Source: Arthrobacter humicola
Lineage (GTDB): Bacteria; Actinomycetota; Actinomycetes; Actinomycetales; Micrococcaceae
Assembly (NCBI RefSeq): GCF_022803015.1
Contig: NZ_JAFKON010000009.1
Coordinates: forward strand, 1 to 64,000
Direction of reading: 5' to 3'
DNA length: 64,000 nt
The stretch's first letter is position 1. Each line of letters begins with the position of its first letter. Positions 1 to 6,810 of the stretch are shown piece after piece. A program made the position numbers and the translations under genes. Under the pieces are notes generated by a model that was not told the DNA's origin, ran no database searches, and saw only the letters and a list, made by a program, of their open reading frames with translations.

Positions 1-128
1 GCAGGGGCAGCAGAAAATCGTCCCGGTGCATCACGATCATGGCCAGCGGAAACGCCAGGGCAGGGATGAAGCCGGCGGGGAGGACATCGCTCGCGCTCTC
101 GCCGATCAGGTGCTGGAAGGCCGTCAGT
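1..128 (-). pseudogene. Fragment of a membrane-protein gene, cut by window edge and adapter
   Basis: Read leftward from about 127, one frame stays open to the window edge for some 42 codons. It encodes a hydrophobic stretch containing VLPAGFIPALAFPLAMIV followed by MHRDDF, which looks like a transmembrane helix with a short charged loop. Neither end of the gene is present: the left end is the window edge, and the right end stops at the poly-T/adapter block from 129. I do not recognise the family. Because the adapter marks a false join, this segment need not lie next to the following genes in the real genome. Confidence 0.35.
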
Positions 129-208
129 TTTGTTTTTTTTCAAGCAGAAGACGGCATACGATATCGCACTAATGGTCTCGTGGGCTCGGAGATGTGTATA
201 AGAGACAG
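129..208. other. Sequencing adapter (Illumina Nextera P7) with poly-T lead-in
   Basis: Positions 141-161 are the P7 flow-cell sequence CAAGCAGAAGACGGCATACGA. Positions 162-174 hold what looks like the last linker bases (with one mismatch) plus a 10-base index. Positions 175-189 are GTCTCGTGGGCTCGG and positions 190-208 are the Nextera mosaic end AGATGTGTATAAGAGACAG. A T-rich run at 129-140 precedes it. This is library-construction sequence left in the assembly. Translated leftward, the block gives the well-known contaminant peptide SLIHISEPTR. Confidence 0.97.
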
Positions 209-304
209 GGACTGATCCGCAGCACCGGTTTCGAGTTTCAATACCCCAGTTTCCGAGAAGGCTACCGAGCCGTTCTCGCCGGTATCGGCGTCCGGCACCC
301 GTAA
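209..304 (+). pseudogene. C-terminal fragment of a YfcH-like (TIGR01777) epimerase/dehydratase
   Basis: The frame beginning directly after the adapter reads GLIRSTGFEFQYPSF, then REGYRAVLAGIGVRHP and a TAA at 302-304. The pattern of a GFEF-Y-P motif followed by an amphipathic helix at the very end matches the DUF1731 tail of NAD-dependent epimerase/dehydratase family proteins of the YfcH type. Only the last 31 codons are present; the Rossmann domain is missing because the adapter block replaces the upstream DNA. The call rests on the short tail alone, so the family is likely but not certain. The break is an assembly artefact rather than a real pseudogene. Confidence 0.5.
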
Positions 305-342
305 GATTTGAATCTCACTGCCCACTTTCTCCGAGGGGAACA

Positions 343-732
343 ATGGATCTTCAGCACATTATCGAGACGGCCGGCCGATTCATGGACTTCGCCGGCGTGG
401 CCGTCATGGTAATCGGCGCCCTCGTGTCCATCCCCATGGCGCTGCGCGGATTCCAGCCGGAACGCCTGCCGGCGGGCTCCGCGCCGCTCTCCGTCTACCG
501 CTCGTACCGGCAACTGCTGGGCCGGTCCATCCTCCTCGGGCTCGAACTGCTCGTCGCGGCCGACATCATCCGATCCGTCGCCGTCACGCCGACCTTCGAG
601 GGCGTCGGCGTGCTGGCCATTATTGTGCTCATCCGGACCTTCCTTAGCTTCTCGCTCGAGCTGGAAATCACCGGACGCTGGCCTTGGCAGACTCGGCGCC
701 AGGGTTCCTCTGATTCCTCCGCAGGTGGCTGA
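343..732 (+). CDS. DUF1622 family membrane protein
   Basis: This 129-residue protein has three predicted membrane segments: about residues 11-33 (FMDFAGVAVMVIGALVSIPMAL), 60-82 (SILLGLELLVAADIIRSVAV) and 87-107 (GVGVLAIIVLIRTFLSFSLELEI). The middle segment carries the LGLELLVAADII signature and the last the RTFLSFSLE.E motif that together define DUF1622. A GAGGGG ribosome binding site sits five bases before the ATG. The family is widespread in bacteria and has no established function. It is monocistronic here: the next gene has its own promoter at 761. Confidence 0.85.
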   Translation: MDLQHIIETAGRFMDFAGVAVMVIGALVSIPMALRGFQPERLPAGSAPLSVYRSYRQLLGRSILLGLELLVAADIIRSVAVTPTFEGVGVLAIIVLIRTFLSFSLELEITGRWPWQTRRQGSSDSSAGG

Positions 733-760
733 AACCCTTCCGGGTTGCACGGAGCCCGGC

Positions 761-772
761 TAGGCTCGCGGC
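761..772 (+). promoter_or_regulatory. Putative leaderless promoter -10 element (TAGGCT)
   Basis: TAGGCT at 761-766 is followed by six bases and the ATG at 773, with no Shine-Dalgarno sequence. In actinobacteria this TANNNT-N6-ATG layout is typical of leaderless transcripts that start at the first base of the start codon. Similar elements precede the genes at 2563, 57020 and 61599. Confidence 0.5.
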
Positions 773-1561
773 ATGACAGACACCGCGCGTTCTCTTGCCC
801 CCAAAGCCACCGAACTGCTCCGTCTCCACCACGCACCGGAAATTCTCCAACTCGTCAACGTCTGGGACGCGATCACCGCGAAGGTGGTTGCCGGCGTTCC
901 GGGGACCAAGGCATTGGCCACGGCCAGCCACTCCATCGCTGCGTCGCGCGGGTACGAAGACGGCGAGAACATCCCGGTGGACGAAATGATCGCCGCCGTC
1001 GGGGTGATTGCCGCCGCCACGCCGCTGCCCGTCAGCGCTGATCTCGAAGCGGGCTACGGCAACCCCGGCGAAACGGTACGCAAGGCGATTGGCGTCGGCG
1101 CTGTCGGCGCCAACATCGAGGACCAGATGCGCCCGCTCGCCGACGCCGTTGAACAGATGAGCGCTGTAATCCGCGCCGCCGAGGCCGAGGGCATCGACTT
1201 TGTCCTTAACGCCCGCACCGACGCCTTCTTGAAGGGCAAGGACCGGGACCCTTCTGCGGTGCTTGCGGACGCCATTGAGCGCGGCCGGGCCTTCCTCGAC
1301 GTCGGTGCGACCACGGTGTTCGTGCCGGGCCTGCTGGACGAGCCGACTGTCACCGCGTTGGTGGAAGGCATTGGGTGGAACAAGGTCTCGGTCATCAATG
1401 TGCCCGGATCCCTGGCACCGGCCACATTGCAGGAACTTGGCGTGGCGCGCATTTCCTACGGCCCGTGGACCCAGCGCGTGGCGCTGACAGCGTTGGCCGA
1501 TGCGACGGCGGCAGTATTGGCCGGCGGAGCCCTTCCGGAAGGCACCCGGGCATTGAACTGA
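773..1561 (+). CDS. Isocitrate lyase/PEP mutase superfamily protein
   Basis: This is a 262-residue TIM-barrel protein of the PEP mutase/isocitrate lyase superfamily. Family features are the LVNVWDAITAKVV start, the SADLEAGYG block (residues ~88-96) that holds metal-binding acidic residues, NIEDQ (~116-120) and NARTDAFL (~146-153), which closes the active site. The KKCGH-type catalytic loop of true isocitrate lyases is absent. Members act on C-C or P-C bonds of 2-oxo acid-like substrates such as oxaloacetate, 2-methylisocitrate or phosphonopyruvate; the substrate here cannot be told from sequence. The ATG is preceded by a -10-like TAGGCT rather than a ribosome binding site, suggesting leaderless expression. 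Confidence 0.85.
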   Translation: MTDTARSLAPKATELLRLHHAPEILQLVNVWDAITAKVVAGVPGTKALATASHSIAASRGYEDGENIPVDEMIAAVGVIAAATPLPVSADLEAGYGNPGETVRKAIGVGAVGANIEDQMRPLADAVEQMSAVIRAAEAEGIDFVLNARTDAFLKGKDRDPSAVLADAIERGRAFLDVGATTVFVPGLLDEPTVTALVEGIGWNKVSVINVPGSLAPATLQELGVARISYGPWTQRVALTALADATAAVLAGGALPEGTRALN

Positions 1562-1713
1562 CCCTGCTTCCGCGGACCTTTCCCGATGCCAAGTGACTCC
1601 GCCGGCCGACCGATTCTCATGGTGCCGACCGGCTCGTACACTGCTGACCGAAGACCCTGCCGACGGAAGTCCCGCCGGCCGAACACCCTGCCGACCGAAG
1701 GGAGCTGATCCGA

Positions 1714-2454
1714 TTGGGCGGTGATCCTTGGCCGGCTGCACCCGAGCTTCCGGCGCCAATCATCATGGACCAGCGGTGGCTGGATGCCGTCTTCCTGCAC
1801 TGGCGCATTCCTGATGCAGTGGCGGCGCGGTTCATGCCACCGGGCGTCGCGCCGGATGTGTTCGACGGGTCAGCGTGGGTGGGGCTAATCGGCTTTCGTA
1901 TGCAGGGTGCCGGAGTCGGTCGCGGTCCCGGCATCCCCTATTTCGGAAGCTTCAACGAGATCAACGTGCGCCTCTACTCCCGCGAGCCGGACGGCACCCG
2001 TGGTGTCGTTTTCCGCAGCCTGGATGCCTCACGCTTGGCGGTGGTGCTGGCCGCGCGGGCGGCCGGAATACCTTATGTGTGGTCGCGGGCGAGTTACGTG
2101 GGCGCCGATGACTTTGCCGGATCGGCGTCGGCTGGATATTCCGTGCGGCGCTTTCGAGGCGGCACCCGCAGCGATTTCTCGGTCGTCCCAGAGCCCGACG
2201 TCGCCGCCACCGACGCGCTGTCGATCCACCTCACGGCCCGGTTCGGTCTGCATTCACGGTTCAGGGGCAGGACCATCTATGTGCCCAACACGCACAGTGC
2301 ATGGCCGCTGTACCGCGCGCAGCTGATCGGCCTTGAGGACCAATTGGTGCGCGCCGCGGGAATCGAAGTGGCCGGGCAGCCCGAATCCGTACTCTTCTCG
2401 CCCGGAGTTCACACGCAGTTTGGCTGGCCACGGGTCCTGCACAGCACGATGTGA
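1714..2454 (+). CDS. DUF2071 (YqjF-like) family protein
   Basis: This 246-residue protein starts with LDAVFLHWRIPDAVAARFMP, the beginning of the DUF2071 fold, and continues through WVGLIGFRM, FNEINVRLYS and GVVFRSLDASRLAVVLAAR, all characteristic of that family. DUF2071 proteins adopt a fold related to acetoacetate decarboxylase but have no assigned reaction. The start is a TTG preceded by AAGGGAG; an in-frame ATG at 1765 is a reasonable alternative and still keeps the whole domain. About 150 bp upstream is non-coding and contains short degenerate repeats of CCCTGCCGAC-GAAG. Confidence 0.8.
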   Translation: MGGDPWPAAPELPAPIIMDQRWLDAVFLHWRIPDAVAARFMPPGVAPDVFDGSAWVGLIGFRMQGAGVGRGPGIPYFGSFNEINVRLYSREPDGTRGVVFRSLDASRLAVVLAARAAGIPYVWSRASYVGADDFAGSASAGYSVRRFRGGTRSDFSVVPEPDVAATDALSIHLTARFGLHSRFRGRTIYVPNTHSAWPLYRAQLIGLEDQLVRAAGIEVAGQPESVLFSPGVHTQFGWPRVLHSTM

Positions 2455-2550
2455 GACCTGCCTGATCGCCCGTCGGTCCGCGGGCACGTGGCACCGCGGG
2501 GACAGAGTGATCACGCATGGTGCCCTCCTAAAATTGTCGGAGCCCTCAAA

Positions 2551-2562
2551 TAGACTCGAGCC
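2551..2562 (+). promoter_or_regulatory. Putative leaderless promoter -10 element (TAGACT)
   Basis: TAGACT at 2551-2556 lies exactly six bases before the ATG at 2563, and no Shine-Dalgarno sequence is visible. The same hexamer with the same spacing occurs before the Vsr-type gene at 57020. Confidence 0.5.
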
Positions 2563-4347
2563 ATGGAAGCCGTCAGGGATTTCATCAGGGATTTCACCGC
2601 CTGCGGGGACAAGGCGCAGGGAACGGACCGGGGCGCAGCCCCGGTCGGGCAATCCGGTCTGGACGCCGCCCTGGCAGCGCTGCGGGCGGTGGGTTCGACG
2701 GCGGTGGAGGATGCGGGGTCGTGGGGATTCCGGGCCGCGTCGGACTTCGCCGGCAGCGTGGAGGAAGTCTCCCGCGCGGTGGAGTATCTGCAGCTCGTCG
2801 CTGCGGCCGCCGTGGACCGGACCCGGAAGCAGTCCGCCGCCGCGGCCACGGGGGCTGTAGCGGGGGCGGTCACCGCGTGGACCACCGGCTGGCGCGAGAG
2901 CGGCGGCGGGTGGCAGACCGGCGCACCCGGCACCGCGGAACCCGCCGGAGCACCCGGAACGGCGGAGCCTACCGGGGGGCCCTGTACCGCGTCGCCTGCC
3001 AGCGTAACCGGAACCGCGGAGCCTGCCGGCGCAACCGGTACGGCCGCGCCGGCTGTGCCGGAATCGGTGCTGGATGACGGGTACCGGAACACGCTGGAGT
3101 TCCTGCGGGCGCGGCTGCGGATCAGCGCCGCCGAGGCAAAGCGCCGGCTGACGCTGGCCGCCGAGCTGCTGCCCCGCGCCGGCAGCGGCGGCCATACCGG
3201 GCCACCGGTCCGGACGGAGCTCGCCGCTGCCGTCGCGGCCGGCGAGGTCGCGTCCCGCGCCGCAACCGTCATCACGCTCGCCCTGGACCGGGTCCGGCAC
3301 ACCTGCCTCCCCGAGGCCGCCGCAACCATGGAACATGCCCTGACAGTGACGGCCATCGAAAACGACGCCGACTTCCTGGCCCGGATCGCCCGCCGGTGGG
3401 CCGAGGCGCTGGACCAGGACGGCGCCGAACCTTCCGAGGAATTGCTCCGCCGGATCCAGGGCGCCTTCCTCCGCAAACCCCGGCACGGCCTGCAGCACCT
3501 GGAAATCTTCGCGACCGCGGACCAGTTCGAACACCTTGTGACAGTGATGAACACCGCCACCAACCCCCGCAGCGGCCCCGACACCGGCGAAGGCACCGCC
3601 ACCGGCCACACGGCGCAGGCCGGACCGGGTGACGGGTCCGAAGCGGCCGACGAGCCCGGCCCGTCTGACGAGCCCGCCACGGCCGAACAGCACGCCGCGC
3701 TGCCGTCCCTGGACCTCCGCTCCCGGCCCCAACGTCTGCTCGACGGCCTGGTCGGTGCCTGCAAAGCGGCGCTCGCCACCGGAGGGCTGCCCGCCGCGGG
3801 CGGGCTCCGGCCGCAGATCATGGCCACCATTGACTACCGCGACCTGCTCACCCGGCTCGGGACGACTCCCGCCGAAGCAGGCGCCGCTGCCAACACCGCA
3901 CAGCACGGCACCGGAACCAGACACGGCACCGGGACGCTGCTGTTCACCGGCCCCGTCACCGCCGGCACCCTCCGCAAAATCGCCTGCGACGCCGACATCA
4001 TCCCCGTCGTCCTCGGCGGCGAGGGCCAGATCCTGGACATCGGCCGCGCCTCCCGCGTCTTCCCGCCCCACATCCGCAAGGCCATCACGGCCCGGGACCG
4101 GGGCTGCGCCTTCCCGCAATGCACCATCCCGGCACCCTGGTGCGAGGCCCACCACATCACCTACTGGTCCCGCGGCGGAACCACCGGAACCGGCAACGGA
4201 ACCCTGCTCTGCTCCCATCACCACCACGTGATCCACAAGGAACACTGGAGCATCCAGATGCGCACCGGCATCCCCTGGTTCATCCCGCCACCCCACCTCG
4301 ACCCAGCCCGGACACCCCGACGGAACACCTACTTCCGCCTGGAGTGA
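2563..4347 (+). CDS. 13E12-type DUF222/HNH endonuclease
   Basis: This is a 594-residue protein of the DUF222 + HNH class that is present in many copies in Arthrobacter and mycobacterial genomes. The N-terminal half contains the helical DUF222 region (FLRARLRISAAEAKRRLTLA near residue 180). The C-terminus has a complete HNH nuclease: CAFPQC, CEAHHI, a GG-T-NG-LLC segment and a final HHHHVIHK (residues ~515-570), with the paired cysteines and histidines that bind zinc and the catalytic metal. A Gly/Pro/Thr-rich linker with repeated GTAEPAGA-like units (residues ~120-165) joins the parts. The cellular role of the family is not established. A 92-bp tandem repeat follows the stop codon. Confidence 0.9.
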   Translation: MEAVRDFIRDFTACGDKAQGTDRGAAPVGQSGLDAALAALRAVGSTAVEDAGSWGFRAASDFAGSVEEVSRAVEYLQLVAAAAVDRTRKQSAAAATGAVAGAVTAWTTGWRESGGGWQTGAPGTAEPAGAPGTAEPTGGPCTASPASVTGTAEPAGATGTAAPAVPESVLDDGYRNTLEFLRARLRISAAEAKRRLTLAAELLPRAGSGGHTGPPVRTELAAAVAAGEVASRAATVITLALDRVRHTCLPEAAATMEHALTVTAIENDADFLARIARRWAEALDQDGAEPSEELLRRIQGAFLRKPRHGLQHLEIFATADQFEHLVTVMNTATNPRSGPDTGEGTATGHTAQAGPGDGSEAADEPGPSDEPATAEQHAALPSLDLRSRPQRLLDGLVGACKAALATGGLPAAGGLRPQIMATIDYRDLLTRLGTTPAEAGAAANTAQHGTGTRHGTGTLLFTGPVTAGTLRKIACDADIIPVVLGGEGQILDIGRASRVFPPHIRKAITARDRGCAFPQCTIPAPWCEAHHITYWSRGGTTGTGNGTLLCSHHHHVIHKEHWSIQMRTGIPWFIPPPHLDPARTPRRNTYFRLE

Positions 4348-4404
4348 CCCCGTCGCCGCCGCGTGACAGAAGCCCTGACGCCTGGGTGACCGTGTGGGTC
4401 GAAC

Positions 4405-4660
4405 GGCAGCGGCCCGGACGGCCGGGTGGGCCACGTGACAGTAGCCCGGACGGAGGCGAGCCGTGCGGTTCGGGCGGCAGCGGGCTGGCCGCCCCGGGCA
4501 GCGGCCCGGACGGCCGGGTGGGCCGCGTGACAGAAGCTTGGACGGAGGCGGGCCGTGCGGGTAGGACGGCAGCGGGCTGGCCGCCCCGGGCAGCGGCCCG
4601 GACGGCCGGGTGGGCCGCCCCGTGAACAGAAGCCCGGACGGCCGCAGCGGGCTGAGTGGC
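4405..4660. repeat. 92-bp tandem repeat, two full copies plus a degenerate third
   Basis: The segment GGCAGCGGCCCGGACGGCCG begins at 4405, 4497 and 4589, an exact period of 92 bp. Copies one and two agree along nearly the full unit, including CGTGACAG.AGC and GGCAGCGGGCTGGCCGCC. The third copy diverges after about 30 bp and fades near 4660. This is most of the 407-bp gap between the HNH gene and the kinase gene, which end towards each other; the rest of the gap (4348-4404 and 4661-4754) shows no gene. Confidence 0.8.
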
Positions 4661-4754
4661 TCGCACGTCCAGGCCAAGGTCATGGCCGCGGGGGCAACCC
4701 CGAGCCCTCAGTCCTGGCAGCCCTCAGCCCTGGGGGCCCTAGGAGCCCTCGGTC

Positions 4755-6728
4755 TTAGGAGTTTTCCCGGGACGTGATCCCGAAGCTCGGAGACTGCAGC
4801 TCGGTGAAGTTCCCGACGCTGGCGCGCACGGTGCACTGGGGCGTGATCTGCAGGGCCGTCACGGTAAGCCCCGCGCTGTCCACCGCGAGCGCCCCGCCGC
4901 AGCCGTCGGAGAACCGTACTCCTTTCTCGCCGCCGCTCACGGCGGCGAGCATCTGCGAGGGCTTGCCCGACGCGGGACTGACGTAGAGCGGGTTCAGCTC
5001 GTCGGCGCCGCCGGCCCAGACTGGCACGAGGGTGATCTTTAGCGGGCTAGGCGTCACGACGCGCGCCGGAGTACGCACCTCCACGCCCTTCAGGCGCTGG
5101 ACGGTATAGGCCGTGCCCTTGACGGCGGGGTCCTGCGTCGCGGCCGTCGTCGCCTGGGACCCAGCCCGCAGCCACGCGTCGAGGGCCTGCTGGTCCGCGG
5201 GTGACACTGACACCTTGGCTGTGACCTGGGCTGCCCCTCCCGCCGGGACCTCCAACCCCGAGACCTTCCAGCCGCACTCGACGTCAAGGCCGGTGATCGA
5301 GGCCTGATTCCTGCTCACCGAAGCCCCGTCCCACGTGACCGCCGGGCACGCTTCCCCATCGGCCAGGCCCGGGATCACCTCAAGGAAATCACCGGACAAC
5401 GGCGCCTTCTGCGCCGCGTACGCGACGGTCAAGCGGATCTGGCCTGAGGAGGGCTCATAGGAGGCCTCCCGCGAGATTGTCAGGCCGGTCGGCAGCGCCG
5501 CGTCCTGAAGTTGCTTGGACACCTGGCCTTCCGCGGTGGGCCGCATTTGCTGACCTGAAGGGGCGAGGACAACGAACCCAACGACCATCGCAACGACGAG
5601 CAGGGCCGCGGCACCGGCGAGCAGTAACGCTTTGCGAGTGCGCCAGAACGGGGTGGCGACGTTCGCCTCGAGCCGGGCCTCCGCCCGGGGCCGCACTTCG
5701 CGGCGCGGGATTGGCCGGGCGATGGTGGCGCTGTCGGCCTCCCCGAGCTCGGGAGCCTTCCCGGCGTGGTCATCTGGCGAGCCTGACGCGAAGGCCGCGA
5801 GGTCCTCGTCCGTGAAGGCGCCCCGGACGACGGTGGCCGAGCGTTCGACGGCGTCGAAGTCCTCCGGGGCCTCGGTACGCGTGATCGGGCTGCTGCCGGC
5901 AAGGCGGGGTGCGAGACGCCGGAGCGTCGCCGCGGCCTCACTCGCCGTCGGGCGTTGGGCGGGGTCTTTGGACAGCAGCGAGTCGAGTACGTTCCACACT
6001 GCGTCGTCCACGGGGATCCGTGGCGGGCGCGAGGAAACATGGCGGTACGCGACGCTGAAGTCCGTCCCCGGCCCGGCGAAAGGAGTGCGCCCGGCGAGGA
6101 GCTCGTAGAGCAGGACGCCCGTTGAGTAGACATCGCCCGGAGGGCCGGACCGGCCCTGGCTGATGAGCTCGGGAGGCATGTAGTGCGGAGTGCCGATGAG
6201 ACCGGTCGTCTGGCGGATCTTCTCGCCCACGACGTCCGAGATGCCGAAGTCGGAGACCCGTACGTCGCCCGCGCCGCATTCGGGCCAGGGGCGGGCGAGG
6301 AGCACGTTGTCCGGCTTAATGTCGCGATGGGTCACGCCTCGTGAGTGCGCGAAAGCCAGGGCGTCGAACACTTCGGCGGCGACGTTGAACGCGTCCAGGG
6401 GACGCAGCGGGCCCGCAACCTTGACCGCGTCGCGCAGCGAGCCTCCCGCGACATAGTCCATGACGATGGCCAACCGCGCGCCCTCCACCACCATGTCGCG
6501 CACCGTGACGATGTGGGAGTCCTGCAGGCCAAGCAGGACGGATCGCTCGCGGACGAACCGCTCTACGAGGGAAGGATCGTCAGCGTGTTCCGGGCGCAGG
6601 ACCTTGGCGGCAAAAGTCCGGCCGTCGGCCGAGGTGACGGTCCAGACCTCGCCGACGGCGCCGGAGCCCACCCGTTCGCCGAAGCGGTAGGACGCTCCCA
6701 GAGCCTGCCCCGTCTGTGCGAATTTCAT
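4755..6728 (-). CDS. Transmembrane Ser/Thr protein kinase of the type VII-like locus
   Basis: This 657-residue protein has an N-terminal Hanks-type kinase domain with every key motif: glycine loop GSGAVGEV (~21-28), the lysine of FAAKVL (~42), HRDIKPDN (~134-141), DFG (~160-162) and PPEL (~186-189). It should therefore be an active kinase. A ~75-residue cytoplasmic linker leads to one membrane helix (~366-388), then ~265 extracellular residues. I chose the ATG at 6728 because GGGGAG precedes it at normal spacing; a longer frame starting at 6764 lacks such a site. It is the last gene of the leftward operon after the FHA-containing ATPase, so phosphorylation-dependent binding between the two is plausible. 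The position and topology recall EssB, a kinase-like but inactive protein of Firmicutes type VII systems. Confidence 0.9.
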   Translation of the reverse strand: MKFAQTGQALGASYRFGERVGSGAVGEVWTVTSADGRTFAAKVLRPEHADDPSLVERFVRERSVLLGLQDSHIVTVRDMVVEGARLAIVMDYVAGGSLRDAVKVAGPLRPLDAFNVAAEVFDALAFAHSRGVTHRDIKPDNVLLARPWPECGAGDVRVSDFGISDVVGEKIRQTTGLIGTPHYMPPELISQGRSGPPGDVYSTGVLLYELLAGRTPFAGPGTDFSVAYRHVSSRPPRIPVDDAVWNVLDSLLSKDPAQRPTASEAAATLRRLAPRLAGSSPITRTEAPEDFDAVERSATVVRGAFTDEDLAAFASGSPDDHAGKAPELGEADSATIARPIPRREVRPRAEARLEANVATPFWRTRKALLLAGAAALLVVAMVVGFVVLAPSGQQMRPTAEGQVSKQLQDAALPTGLTISREASYEPSSGQIRLTVAYAAQKAPLSGDFLEVIPGLADGEACPAVTWDGASVSRNQASITGLDVECGWKVSGLEVPAGGAAQVTAKVSVSPADQQALDAWLRAGSQATTAATQDPAVKGTAYTVQRLKGVEVRTPARVVTPSPLKITLVPVWAGGADELNPLYVSPASGKPSQMLAAVSGGEKGVRFSDGCGGALAVDSAGLTVTALQITPQCTVRASVGNFTELQSPSFGITSRENS

Positions 6729-6810
6729 ACCGTACTCCCCAACGCTATCGATCTGATTCCTCAAGGCCCCCGGCCGTCCACTCGTTCGTCGTAGGCGCCC
6801 GCCGCCGGGT

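Noticed and set aside
140..343. Leftward 67-aa frame across the adapter
   Set aside because: Its C-terminal third is a translation of the Nextera adapter; the rest is the antisense of the epimerase tail.
2254..4683. 809-aa leftward frame opposite the HNH gene
   Set aside because: It is a shadow frame typical of GC-rich DNA. The opposite strand has a complete HNH domain, and the leftward product is Arg/Gly/Pro-rich without domains.
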